Shown here piece by piece: positions 51,360 through 59,988 of a stretch of DNA of 64,000 nt; position 1 is the stretch's first letter, and every line of letters starts with the position of its first letter. The position numbers and the translations under genes were made by a program. Source of the stretch: Bacillus suaedaesalsae (GTDB taxonomy: Bacteria; Bacillota; Bacilli; Bacillales; SA4); contig NZ_JAFELM010000043.1 in NCBI RefSeq assembly GCF_016890225.1, positions 62,001 to 126,000 of the forward strand, written 5' to 3'. The notes beneath the pieces were generated by a model, which was not told the origin of the DNA, searched no databases, and was given only the letters and a program-made list of their open reading frames with translations.

Positions 51360-52385
51360 ATGAAAAAATATTTGTTGCTAATCATCATAGCAATATTGTT
51401 ATATTTTCTACTACCCAAAAGTGTACCGATTTTATTAGCTTTACTCACTGCAGTTTTATTTGAGCCTTTTGTAACTTCCATCATTAAAAGGTGGAAACTA
51501 AAAAGAGGATTTTCCGTATTAATTGTGTTTGTTCTTTTTTTATCAATAACAGGATTTATTAGTTATATAGTTTTAGCAAAGCTTATCGAACAGCTCATTT
51601 ACTTCTCTAACAATTTGCCTTTTGTTTTGGCGAAAATCAACATCCTGGTTGGTCAATCCATTGATAAATGGGAACTTTTTTCTGCTAATGTTCCGAAGGA
51701 TGTTATTGATTCAATAGAAGCTAGTTTTGAATCATTAGAGAAATCGATATTAAGCTGGACATCCAATTTAACACAATCGGTATTACTCTTCATTACAACG
51801 ATACCTCAAATTTTAATTGAGATTCTTGTGTATTTCATTGCGGTTTTTTTATTTAGCTTAGAATTACCGAGACTTAAACTAAAAATACTTGAAATGTTTT
51901 CTGAAAAAACAAAAGAGAAGATACTTGTGATCTCAAAACAATTAAATCGAGCAGGAGTGGGCTTTCTAAAAGCTCAAGTACTATTTAGCGCATTAACCTT
52001 TGTTCTTGCTTATGTAGGGTTATTAATTTTAAAGGTTGACTATCCAATTCTCCTATCAATTGTTATTGTGATTGTCGATATTTTACCTGTACTTGGAACT
52101 GGATCTGTTTTAGTGCCATTTGCTGTGTATTGTTTCGTTACAGGACAGCAAGATACAGGAATTGGACTAATTATTATGTTCTTAATCATTACCGTAGTAA
52201 GAAGAGTGATTGAACCGAAAGTATACTCATCAAGTATGGGGATCAGTCCACTTGCGTCTTTAATTAGTATGTACCTTGGTTTTCAAATCATCGGCTTTCT
52301 TGGATTAATAGTAGGACCAACGGTGATCATCATTTTCGATACGTTTAAAAAAGCTGGGATTATTAAGTATCAATTTAAATTATAG
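51360..52385 (+). CDS. ytvI: AI-2E/YtvI-type membrane protein (sporulation integral membrane protein)
   Basis: 341 residues, about eight spans in the AI-2E superfamily layout: two N-terminal helices, a long amphipathic central region and a C-terminal cluster with VIVDILPVLGTGSVLVP and RRVIEPKVYSSSMG. Best fit is YtvI; transport activity of the family is unproven. The SD is weak (GAGCTGG, 11 bases). Stretch 51098-51359 upstream holds no gene. Confidence 0.75.
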   Translation: MKKYLLLIIIAILLYFLLPKSVPILLALLTAVLFEPFVTSIIKRWKLKRGFSVLIVFVLFLSITGFISYIVLAKLIEQLIYFSNNLPFVLAKINILVGQSIDKWELFSANVPKDVIDSIEASFESLEKSILSWTSNLTQSVLLFITTIPQILIEILVYFIAVFLFSLELPRLKLKILEMFSEKTKEKILVISKQLNRAGVGFLKAQVLFSALTFVLAYVGLLILKVDYPILLSIVIVIVDILPVLGTGSVLVPFAVYCFVTGQQDTGIGLIIMFLIITVVRRVIEPKVYSSSMGISPLASLISMYLGFQIIGFLGLIVGPTVIIIFDTFKKAGIIKYQFKL

Positions 52386-52409
52386 TACGATAAACGAAGA
52401 CTACTAGTA

Positions 52410-52441
52410 GACCAAATCATTTTGTTGATTTGGTCTTTTTT
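52410..52441 (+). terminator. Strong terminator of ytvI
   Basis: AGACCAAATCA/TGATTTGGTCT stem with TTTTTT following. Confidence 0.88.
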
Positions 52442-52748
52442 CATTCGAATTTCATCTGTAAAATTAACGAAAGCTTTGTCATATGGAGTTAACATTTGAA
52501 ATATTCATCAAGGTTTTACTAGATTGTCAATATCATATTTTTAGTAATCTTTTCCGTATGTGGAAAATAGAAGGGGAAATGTACCATTCCTGAAATTAGC
52601 TAAAATTATTATAAAGACTAGATATTCAATAGTTTTACTCCACAGTTTGGTCCTTGTGTATTTTTGTGTGGAAAAATATCCCTCAAATATGACAAAAAAG
52701 TCGTGCTACAATTAGGTTGTACCAAACAACACTAGAGGAGGTTTTCAC
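52442..52748 (+). promoter_or_regulatory. Upstream region of the CAP-domain gene
   Basis: About 300 bases without a gene. TGCTACAAT at 52704-52712 is an extended -10 element (TGnTACAAT) 36 bases before the start; no good -35 at 17 bp. CTAGAGGAGG forms the SD. Nothing else is apparent. Confidence 0.4.
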
Positions 52749-53573
52749 ATGAAGAAAATTGTTACATCATTAGTGATTGCAGGAATGATCGTTGGAGGAG
52801 CTCCCCTAGCTAGTTCAGCAAATGGAACAGAAATACAAACTATTTACGATTATCAAAAGAAATATGTTGTATCCGTTTCAAATGGACAAGTGAACAACTG
52901 GAACAGTTGGTTACAACAGCTAATTAATAACTACTATAAACGGTATCAACCTAAACCTATAGAGGAAATGCAAAAGCCAGTACAAGAGCCAGTACAAGAG
53001 CCAGTACAAGAGCCAGTACAAGAGCCAGTACAAGAGCCAGTACAAGAGCCAGTACAAGAGCCAGTACAAGAGCCAGCACCAGAGCCAGTACCAGAGCTAA
53101 TAAAAGAGCCAGTGCCAGTTAATCAACCCGTACAAAAACAGCCTGTTCAACAACAACCAACAGAAAAAGCACCTAAGCATGAAGTAATGTATTCATTAAG
53201 TCAATTTGAAAAAGAAGTTATAACGTTAACGAACCAAGAACGTGCCAAGTATGGATTAAAAACACTTTCAGTTGATAATAAACTAAGTGAAGTTGCGAGA
53301 AAGAAATCTAGTGATATGCAGAGTAATAAGTATTTCTCTCATACTAGCCCAACGTACGGATCTCCATTTGACATGATGAAGCAATTTGGAATCACATATC
53401 GTGCCGCAGGAGAAAACATCGCCATGGGTCAACGTTCCGCGCAGGAAGTTGTGAACGCTTGGATGAATAGTGAAGGTCATAGAAAAAATATACTAAGTAC
53501 GAATTTCACCCATATCGGTGTAGGACATGTATCGTCTGGTAACTACTGGACTCAGATGTTTATTGGGAAATAA
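52749..53573 (+). CDS. Secreted CAP-domain (SCP/YkwD-like) protein with PVQE repeats
   Basis: 274 residues. Signal peptide (to about SSANG), a ~50-residue region with WNSWLQQLINNYY, then a Pro/Glu-rich spacer of eight PVQE units plus PAPE and PVPE, and a C-terminal CAP domain: LTNQERAKYGL, SHTSPTYG, AAGENIAMG, VVNAWMNSEGHRKNIL and GHVSSGNYWTQMFIGK with the cavity His/Glu residues. Extracellular; CAP proteins in bacilli are spore- or wall-associated with unclear activity. The repeat is a wall-spanning style linker. Confidence 0.92.
   Translation: MKKIVTSLVIAGMIVGGAPLASSANGTEIQTIYDYQKKYVVSVSNGQVNNWNSWLQQLINNYYKRYQPKPIEEMQKPVQEPVQEPVQEPVQEPVQEPVQEPVQEPVQEPAPEPVPELIKEPVPVNQPVQKQPVQQQPTEKAPKHEVMYSLSQFEKEVITLTNQERAKYGLKTLSVDNKLSEVARKKSSDMQSNKYFSHTSPTYGSPFDMMKQFGITYRAAGENIAMGQRSAQEVVNAWMNSEGHRKNILSTNFTHIGVGHVSSGNYWTQMFIGK
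52977..53096 (+). repeat. 12-bp in-frame tandem repeat in the CAP gene
   Basis: Eight identical copies of CCAGTACAAGAG (52977-53072) then two variants. Encodes PVQE units. Exact identity at DNA level implies recent expansion, so copy number probably varies between strains. Confidence 0.95.
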
Positions 53574-53585
53574 TAGTATAAACGG

Positions 53586-53612
53586 AAGCGCTCATTTGAG
53601 TGCTTTTTATTT
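53586..53612 (+). terminator. Terminator of the CAP gene
   Basis: AAGCGCTC/GAGTGCTT stem with ATTT loop, then TTTATTTTT. Confidence 0.75.
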
Positions 53613-53662
53613 TTGCAAGATACATAGAAATAAAAATGAGTAAATTTTTTGAAATTTCTAGA

Positions 53663-53691
53663 TTGATAATTATATAACGTTATTATATAAT
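53663..53691 (+). promoter_or_regulatory. paa operon promoter with candidate PaaX operator in the spacer
   Basis: TTGATA, 17-bp spacer, TATAAT. The palindrome ATAACGTTAT (53674-53683) lies inside the spacer, and further CGTTAA and ACGTTAT words follow to the SD. A repressor bound here would block RNA polymerase; PaaX is the obvious candidate. Confidence 0.6.
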
Positions 53692-53727
53692 ATCGTTAAA
53701 TATACGTTATAATTAGGAGGCGTTATT

Positions 53728-54681
53728 ATGTCCGACCTTCTTTCTTTTCAATCTTTAACAGAAGAAGAGAAGCTTCAGCATTTTATATCGCGGATTGATG
53801 CTGGGGAAAAAATTGAAGCAGACGATTGGATGCCAGATGAATATCGTTATGCATTAATTAAGTTAATTTCCATGCACGGTATTAGCGAAATTATGGGGGC
53901 TCTTCCAGAGAAAGAGTGGGTACCGAAAGCACCTTCTCTGCGCAGAAAGCTTGGAATCATGGCTAAAGTACAAGATGAAATGGGCCACGGACAATTGTTG
54001 CTCCGAGTTGCTGAAGATTTGATGAAACCTATTGGGAAATCACGTGATCAGATTATGCAAGATTTATTTTCAGGAGATTTAAAGTTTCATAATGTATTTC
54101 ATATGGAAGCGCCAACTTGGGGAGATGCTGGGTTAATTGGTTGGTTAGTTGATGGGGCGGCCATTATTTCGCAAACTAATATGTTAGATGCTTCTTATGG
54201 ACCTTATGCGAGAGCGCTGAAAAGAATTTGTGCAGAAGAAGTATTCCATGCACAACACGGGGAGGCAATTATTATTGCCCTTGCTGAAGGATGGAAAGAA
54301 CAACGTGCAATGATTCAAGATGCGATTAATAGATGGTGGGATGCACTATTGATGTTCTTTGGTCCAGCTGATGCTTCAACAACAGGTACTTCGAAACAAG
54401 ATATTACGATTAAGTATGGAATACGAACAAAAACGAATGAAGAGTTAAGACAGGATTTCTTTACAAAATACGTACCACGCATACTTTCGCTCGGCTTAAC
54501 GTTGCCAGATCCGTCCTTGCATTATGATGAAGAGCAAAATACATGGATTTACCAGCAACCTGATTGGAATTATTTTAAGCAAATTGTTAAAAATAATGGT
54601 CCAAAATCAAAGGATCGCTTGCGACTAAGAGAAATTGCTCATCAAAATAACGCTTGGGTTAGAGAAGCATTGAGCAAGTAA
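53728..54681 (+). CDS. paaA: Phenylacetyl-CoA epoxidase catalytic subunit PaaA
   Basis: 317 residues, ferritin-like di-iron oxygenase. Iron-binding segments include DEMGHGQLLLR and EEVFHAQHGEA, giving the ExxH pairs. With PaaB and PaaC it makes the ring-1,2-epoxide of phenylacetyl-CoA using O2 and reductant. AGGAGG precedes the ATG; first gene of the operon, promoter just upstream. Confidence 0.96.
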   Translation: MSDLLSFQSLTEEEKLQHFISRIDAGEKIEADDWMPDEYRYALIKLISMHGISEIMGALPEKEWVPKAPSLRRKLGIMAKVQDEMGHGQLLLRVAEDLMKPIGKSRDQIMQDLFSGDLKFHNVFHMEAPTWGDAGLIGWLVDGAAIISQTNMLDASYGPYARALKRICAEEVFHAQHGEAIIIALAEGWKEQRAMIQDAINRWWDALLMFFGPADASTTGTSKQDITIKYGIRTKTNEELRQDFFTKYVPRILSLGLTLPDPSLHYDEEQNTWIYQQPDWNYFKQIVKNNGPKSKDRLRLREIAHQNNAWVREALSK

Positions 54682-54696
54682 AAAGGGGGGATTTCA

Positions 54697-55056
54697 TTGG
54701 CGAACAAAGACAATAGCTTTTATCAAGAATTTGAAGTGTTCAGCAAAAGAACAGATACTGCCCCCATGCAATATCAATTCAGTTTACTAGCTCCTAACGA
54801 AGAAATTGCTCTTGTTATGGCACAAGAAAATTTTATGAGAAGAGAATCAGTAGCTGATCTTTGGGTAGTGAACCGATCTCATATTCGAAAAATGACTCAA
54901 GAAGAAAAGCTGTCTCTTCATCGTCTCGATAATAAAGATTATCGTAATGCAAAAGGCTATGGCTATTTAAAGAAAAAATGGCGTCATTACGAGCAAGAGA
55001 TGCTTGATGAAAAGGAAATATTATCATGGGGAGGGAAGAAATCAAGTCATGAGTGA
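54697..55056 (+). CDS. paaB: Phenylacetyl-CoA epoxidase subunit PaaB
   Basis: 119 residues, TTG start after AAAGGGGGG. Small alpha/beta subunit with EFEVFSKRTD and ALVMAQENFMRRE typical of PaaB, thought to bridge PaaAC dimers. 15 bp after paaA and overlapping paaC by 8 bp, so translation is coupled. Confidence 0.93.
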   Translation: MANKDNSFYQEFEVFSKRTDTAPMQYQFSLLAPNEEIALVMAQENFMRRESVADLWVVNRSHIRKMTQEEKLSLHRLDNKDYRNAKGYGYLKKKWRHYEQEMLDEKEILSWGGKKSSHE

Positions 55057-55864
55057 GCAATCAAAGTCAATTTCTAATCCAATATATAAGGAAGCACTAA
55101 CCGAATTATTATTTCAATTAGCAGATGACGATTTTATCGTAGCCTTCCGTGGTTCTGAGTGGCTTGGCCTTGCCCCTCATATTGAAGAGGATGTTGCCTT
55201 TTCCTCAATTAGTCAAGATACGATGGGGCACGCCGCAATCTTTTATAAGTTGTTAGAGGATATAGGTGCTGGAGACATGGATTATCTAGCACATGCTAGA
55301 CAGGCGGAAGACCGAAGAAATTCAATCATGTTAGAAGAAGTAAACGGTACAGGTACGTATTTATCAGAACCACATTTTGACTGGGCTTTTGCAGTCGTTC
55401 GCCATTACTTCTATACCCAAGCAAAGAAAATTCGCATTGATTCATTAAAAAATTCTAGCTATCAACCCTTAGCCGAAGCTGCTGTTAAAGTAAACATGGA
55501 GCTATATTATCACTTACTGCATTGGAAAACGTGGTTTCAAGAGCTAGTAAAAGCTGGTGGAGAAGCAAGAGAGAGAATGGAACAGGCAGTTAAAAAGGTA
55601 TCTAGTAATCTTGGTGACTTATTTTTACTTGGGGATCAATCTTCCAATATTTCAAGTCTTGGATTAATAGAAGGTGAAGAACAAATAAAACAACGTTGGG
55701 TCGCAACGATGACACCAGTCTTTGAAAATCTGCAATTGCAAATTCCGTTAACAATGGAGATGGAAAAAGGAAATGGAAGAATCGGTCAACATACAAAAGA
55801 TCTTGAAGTAGCTCTAACTACGCTAAGTGAAGTGTATAACATAAATCCAGCGGCAAATTGGTAG
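55049..55864 (+). CDS. paaC: Phenylacetyl-CoA epoxidase structural subunit PaaC
   Basis: 271 residues from ATG 55049 (GGGAGGGAAG upstream), overlapping paaB. Ferritin-like, non-catalytic partner of PaaA, with the degenerate metal site SQDTMGHAAIFYKLL. Contains DDFIVAFRGSEWLGLAPHIEEDVA-like N-terminus, cut here to its start DDFIVAFRGSEWLG. Needed for assembly and activity of the epoxidase. Confidence 0.94.
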   Translation: MSEQSKSISNPIYKEALTELLFQLADDDFIVAFRGSEWLGLAPHIEEDVAFSSISQDTMGHAAIFYKLLEDIGAGDMDYLAHARQAEDRRNSIMLEEVNGTGTYLSEPHFDWAFAVVRHYFYTQAKKIRIDSLKNSSYQPLAEAAVKVNMELYYHLLHWKTWFQELVKAGGEARERMEQAVKKVSSNLGDLFLLGDQSSNISSLGLIEGEEQIKQRWVATMTPVFENLQLQIPLTMEMEKGNGRIGQHTKDLEVALTTLSEVYNINPAANW

Positions 55865-55938
55865 AGTGTAATAGTTAAAGAAGATTTGTAATAAACTGTA
55901 AGGATGTAAGTGTTCCTTATTTAAAGGGTGAAGAACTC

Positions 55939-56424
55939 ATGATCAAAGAACAAGTAAGGACTGCACTATCGTTTGTAAAGGATCCCGAAATAGACTCTAT
56001 AAATATTTTAGACTTAGGGATGCTTCACGAAATAAAATTAACTAATTATGAAATAACCATTCTATTATTACCAACGTTCATGGGATGCCCAGCACTTGAA
56101 ATCATTAAGAAGAATGTAGAAAGTGCAGTAACAAAAGAAGTAGGAGATGCTTTTACGATCAACGTAGAATTTATCTTCCACCCACCATGGACGTCAGATC
56201 GAATAACTTCTAAGGGAAGGGAGCAGCTAAAGAAGTTTGGGATAGCTCCTCCGCCGAAACAAATGGAAAAAGATGGAGGGTGGCACGTTGACTGTCCTTA
56301 CTGTGGATCGACGTATACAACACTCGAAAACATATTTGGTCCAACTGCATGTAGAAGTATTTTATACTGTAAATCTTGTAAAAATCCATTTGAAGCAATG
56401 AAACCAATCTCTACACTCATGTAG
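55939..56424 (+). CDS. paaD: PaaD, Fe-S cluster assembly-type factor for the epoxidase
   Basis: 161 residues. An N-terminal MIP18/DUF59 domain (VKDPEIDSINILDLGM, then LLPTFMGCPALE) and a C-terminal four-Cys zinc-ribbon-like module (CPYCGS, then CKSC). Required for phenylacetyl-CoA epoxidation in known systems. GGGTGAAGAAC precedes the ATG. Confidence 0.93.
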   Translation: MIKEQVRTALSFVKDPEIDSINILDLGMLHEIKLTNYEITILLLPTFMGCPALEIIKKNVESAVTKEVGDAFTINVEFIFHPPWTSDRITSKGREQLKKFGIAPPPKQMEKDGGWHVDCPYCGSTYTTLENIFGPTACRSILYCKSCKNPFEAMKPISTLM

Positions 56425-56472
56425 TAATGAAGCTAGTATACTAGCTATCTAAAAATAAGGGAGAAATGAAAA

Positions 56473-56781
56473 ATGGTAAAATTAATCGCTTTATACAAGC
56501 ACCCAGAAAACAAGGAAGCTTTTGACAAGCATTATTTTGAAACACACGCTCCAATTACAGCAAAAATTCCAGGACTACAAAAAATGGAAGTAACAAGAGT
56601 TGTAGGCTCACCAATGGGTGGAGAAGGGAAATATTACTTAATGTGTGAAATGTATTATGAGAGCCATGAAGCGTTAAAAATAGCGATGAGAACAGATGAA
56701 TCAAAAGCCTCTGGAAAAGATTTAATGTCATTTGCAGGAGATCTTGTGACATTAATGATTGGTGAAGAAGTGAATGAGTAA
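56473..56781 (+). CDS. EthD-family protein in the paa operon
   Basis: 102 residues, dimeric ferredoxin-like EthD fold: opening LIALYKHPENKEAFDKHYFE, THAPITAKIPGL and GKYYLMCEMYYES. AAGGGAGAAATG-type SD. It overlaps the next gene by 8 bp, so it is a true operon member. EthD proteins assist oxidative degradation pathways, sometimes as decarboxylases or ligand-binding helpers; its role in phenylacetate breakdown is unknown. Confidence 0.85.
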   Translation: MVKLIALYKHPENKEAFDKHYFETHAPITAKIPGLQKMEVTRVVGSPMGGEGKYYLMCEMYYESHEALKIAMRTDESKASGKDLMSFAGDLVTLMIGEEVNE

Positions 56782-57553
56782 TCAGCTCCAATTTATTCAG
56801 ACTCAAATTGAGGATGGTATTGGATTTATTACGTTAAATAGACCCAAAGTGCTAAATGCCATCAATCGTCAAATGGTATCTGAAATAGTAGCTGCAGCTG
56901 AAAGCTTTGATCAAAATCCTGAAGTAAAAGTAATTCTCATTTCAGGTAATGGTCGTGCTTTTGCTGCAGGTGCTGACATTGACGAAATGAAAGATGATAG
57001 TTCGATAGAGTTAGAGCTATTAAATCAATTTGCCTGTTGGGATCGATTTGCATTAGTGAAAAAACCAATTATTGGTGCCGTCCAAGGATTTGTGTTAGGC
57101 GGAGGCTTTGAGCTTGCACTTTGCTGTGATGTTCTCTTTGCGGCAAAACGAACTGAGTTTGGTTTTCCAGAGGTGAACCTAGGTGTAATGCCTGGCGCGG
57201 GTGGAACGCAAAGACTTACTAAATTAATGGGTAAAATGAAAGCGCTTGAATGGTTATTGACTGGTGACCGAATGAGTGCTGATGAAGCAATCCAATATGG
57301 CGTCATTAACCGTATTGTAGAAAAAGAGGTGTTGTTAGAAGAAGCTGTTAAATATTCAAAAAAGCTTGCTTCAAGACCACCAATTGCTTTAAGACTCATT
57401 AAGGAATCCGTTTTAAAGGCAATTGATTATCCACTTTATGAGGGAATGCAATTTGAACGAAAGAATTTCTACCTTTTGTTTTCTTCTGAGGACCAGAAGG
57501 AAGGGATGAAAGCATTTATTGAGAAACGAAAGCCAAACTTTAAAGGAAAGTAG
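56774..57553 (+). CDS. paaF: Enoyl-CoA hydratase, PaaF-like
   Basis: 259 residues, crotonase fold. Both catalytic glutamates are present, in LGGGFELAL and FPEVNLGVMPGAGGTQR. Predicted to hydrate 2,3-dehydroadipyl-CoA late in the pathway. Overlaps the EthD gene by 8 bp; 9 bp before paaG. Confidence 0.85.
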   Translation: MSNQLQFIQTQIEDGIGFITLNRPKVLNAINRQMVSEIVAAAESFDQNPEVKVILISGNGRAFAAGADIDEMKDDSSIELELLNQFACWDRFALVKKPIIGAVQGFVLGGGFELALCCDVLFAAKRTEFGFPEVNLGVMPGAGGTQRLTKLMGKMKALEWLLTGDRMSADEAIQYGVINRIVEKEVLLEEAVKYSKKLASRPPIALRLIKESVLKAIDYPLYEGMQFERKNFYLLFSSEDQKEGMKAFIEKRKPNFKGK

Positions 57554-57562
57554 GGCGTCATA

Positions 57563-58336
57563 ATGTACGAAACGATTCAATATGAAATCCAGAATCAACT
57601 TGCATGGATTACGCTTAATCGTCCAGATAGACTAAATAGCTTTACTGCGCAAATGAATAAAGAAATTGCTCATGCCTTAAAGTCATCAGAAGCGAACGAT
57701 AACGTAAGATGTATTGTAATGACTGGAGCAGGTAGAGCATTTTGCTCGGGGCAAGACCTAGAAGGCGTAGGAGAGGAAATGGATCATGGGGAAGTATTGC
57801 GCTCAAACTACGGTCCAATGATGAAGCAACTAGCTGCAACAGAAAAGCCTGTAATTGCTGCAATTAACGGTGTTGCTGCAGGAGCTGGATTAAGCTTAGC
57901 ACTTGCATGTGACTTCCGAATTGCATCTGAAAAAGCAAGTATGCTTCAAGCGTTTATTCATGTCGGACTCATTCCCGACTCTGGTAATTTATACACACTA
58001 CCTAAACTAATTGGGCATGCGAAAGCATTAGAGCTAGCGGTATTAGGTGAAAAAATTTCTGCAGACGAAGCGAAGAATATTGGACTTGTAACAAAGGTAG
58101 TTCCAGTCGAGACGTTTTTGGAAGAGGTACATGCATTTGCAACTCGTTTAGCTGCTATGCCTACAAAGGCAATAGGGCTAATAAAAAGATCCTTACAAAA
58201 TAGCTGGAATATTTCTTATGATGAATATTTAGAATTAGAAGCACAAAATCAACGAATTGCTGGTAAAACAATCGACCATCAAGAGGGTGTAATGGCGTTT
58301 GTTGAAAAGCGCAGACCGACCTTTGTTGGAAAATAA
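57563..58336 (+). CDS. paaG: PaaG-like epoxyphenylacetyl-CoA isomerase
   Basis: 257 residues, crotonase fold lacking the second hydratase Glu: the site reads FIHVGLIPDSGN with the Asp characteristic of isomerases such as PaaG. CSGQDLEG and AAGAGLSLALACD form the oxyanion region. Converts ring-1,2-epoxyphenylacetyl-CoA to oxepin-CoA. Confidence 0.87.
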   Translation: MYETIQYEIQNQLAWITLNRPDRLNSFTAQMNKEIAHALKSSEANDNVRCIVMTGAGRAFCSGQDLEGVGEEMDHGEVLRSNYGPMMKQLAATEKPVIAAINGVAAGAGLSLALACDFRIASEKASMLQAFIHVGLIPDSGNLYTLPKLIGHAKALELAVLGEKISADEAKNIGLVTKVVPVETFLEEVHAFATRLAAMPTKAIGLIKRSLQNSWNISYDEYLELEAQNQRIAGKTIDHQEGVMAFVEKRRPTFVGK

Positions 58337-58378
58337 AGTACAGTCAAAGACCCGAAAATCAAAGGAGATGAACAATTC

Positions 58379-59896
58379 ATGGCAACAGTTAAAGAACAAT
58401 CGTTTGAACAGCTTGAGATGAAGCGTGAGGTTTATCATTTAATCATTAATGGAAAGCGTGTTAATAGTGAAAATGGAGAAACATTTACTACATACAACCC
58501 TGCAACGGGGGAAGCTATTGCAACAGTAGCAAAAGCATCTAAAGAAGATGCAGAAAAGGCTGTACTAGCCGCTAGAAATGCGTTTGATTTTGGAAAATGG
58601 CGTCATTTCCCTGTAAACAAGCGCTCACGTGTATTAAACAAAATCGCATCAATTATGAGAGCTCGTTTTAACGAGTTAGTAGAATTAGAGATTTTAGATA
58701 GCGGTAAATCTTTATCTGCAGCTCAAGGTCAAGTCATGCAAGCAATTGAAGACTTCGAGTTTTATGCGGGGGCTATCGTTGGTCACCGTGGAGTTGTAAA
58801 TAACGTTCCGGGTGCATTCCATAACTATACAGAAAAAGAACCAGTAGGTGTTTGCGCGCAAATTATTCCATGGAATTATCCATTAATGATGGCTGCTTGG
58901 AAAGTTGCTCCGGCAATCGCAGTTGGTTGTTCAGTTGTTGTAAAACCTGCAACATTAACTCCACTTACTGCGATCTTATTAGGAGAAATTTGTATTGAAG
59001 CAGGAGTTCCAGAAGGTGTAGTTAACATTATTCCAGGCGCTGGATCTGAAGTTGGAAATTACTTAGTAGAACATGAGAAGGTAGACAAAGTGGCTTTCAC
59101 AGGTTCAACTCCAATTGGGAAAAACATTATGGAGCGCGCTTCTAAAACGCTTAAGAGAGTAACGCTAGAGCTTGGTGGTAAATCTCCAAATATCGTATTT
59201 AACGATGCAGATGTTGATGCGGCAGTTGATGGTTCATTATTTGGTATCTTCTATAACACAGGTCAATCTTGTGAAGCAAGATCTCGTCTTTATGTACATG
59301 AGGATATTTATGATGAGTTCATAGAAAAATTCACTCTGAAAACGAAGAAATTAGTATTAGGAAACCCATTAAATAAAGAAACACATGTTGGTGCCATTAT
59401 AAGTAGAGACCAGCTTGAAGTAATTGATGGCTATGTAAAATCTGCAATAGAAGATGGTGCAACGATTGTAACAGGTGGGAAAGAAGCAAAATTAGATGGC
59501 CTTGAAAATGGTCATTGGTATGAGCCAACAATCATTACAAATGTAAATCATGACATGAAAGCAGTTCGTGAAGAAATCTTTGGACCTGTTGTTGTTGTGA
59601 TGAAGTTCTCTGATGAGAAGGAAGTGATTAAACTAGCAAATGACAGTGAATTTGGATTAGGATCTGCGATTTGGACAAAAGATCATGGAAGAGCAACACG
59701 TGTTGCAAACCAAATCCAAGCTGGAATTGTTATGGTAAACTGTCCGTTCTCAGCATTTCCTGGTACTCCGTTCGGTGGCTACAAGCAATCAGGATTCGGT
59801 AGAGAGTTATGTATTGAAACGCTAGACTTATATACAGAAACTAAGAGCATCATCTCTTATTACGGCTCGAGACCATTAAATCCATTTGGTGTGTAA
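58379..59896 (+). CDS. Aldehyde dehydrogenase in the paa operon
   Basis: 505 residues, intact NAD(P)+-dependent ALDH: PWNYPLMMAAWK, GSTPIGKNI, catalytic Glu in LELGGKSPN and Cys in GQSCEAR. AAAGGAGATGAAC precedes the ATG. Two candidate roles: oxidation of phenylacetaldehyde entering the pathway, or of 3-oxo-5,6-dehydrosuberyl-CoA semialdehyde, a step done by the PaaZ aldehyde dehydrogenase domain elsewhere. No PaaZ fusion is present, favouring the second by inference. Confidence 0.9.
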   Translation: MATVKEQSFEQLEMKREVYHLIINGKRVNSENGETFTTYNPATGEAIATVAKASKEDAEKAVLAARNAFDFGKWRHFPVNKRSRVLNKIASIMRARFNELVELEILDSGKSLSAAQGQVMQAIEDFEFYAGAIVGHRGVVNNVPGAFHNYTEKEPVGVCAQIIPWNYPLMMAAWKVAPAIAVGCSVVVKPATLTPLTAILLGEICIEAGVPEGVVNIIPGAGSEVGNYLVEHEKVDKVAFTGSTPIGKNIMERASKTLKRVTLELGGKSPNIVFNDADVDAAVDGSLFGIFYNTGQSCEARSRLYVHEDIYDEFIEKFTLKTKKLVLGNPLNKETHVGAIISRDQLEVIDGYVKSAIEDGATIVTGGKEAKLDGLENGHWYEPTIITNVNHDMKAVREEIFGPVVVVMKFSDEKEVIKLANDSEFGLGSAIWTKDHGRATRVANQIQAGIVMVNCPFSAFPGTPFGGYKQSGFGRELCIETLDLYTETKSIISYYGSRPLNPFGV

Positions 59897-59911
59897 GTTA
59901 GATAGAGAAAA

Positions 59912-59943
59912 GAACGAGCACTCAAAGAGGTGCTCGTTTCATA
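59912..59943 (+). terminator. Hairpin ending the first paa operon
   Basis: AACGAGCAC/GTGCTCGTT perfect stem; short T-run, so termination may be incomplete. Confidence 0.6.
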
Positions 59944-59988
59944 TTGTTAGACATAGTTGGTCTTAATGAATAGTAAGGAGGGACTACC

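Noticed and set aside
52977-53096. Regular short repeats as a possible CRISPR array
   Set aside because: Units are 12 bp, directly adjacent without spacers, and in frame with a secreted protein.
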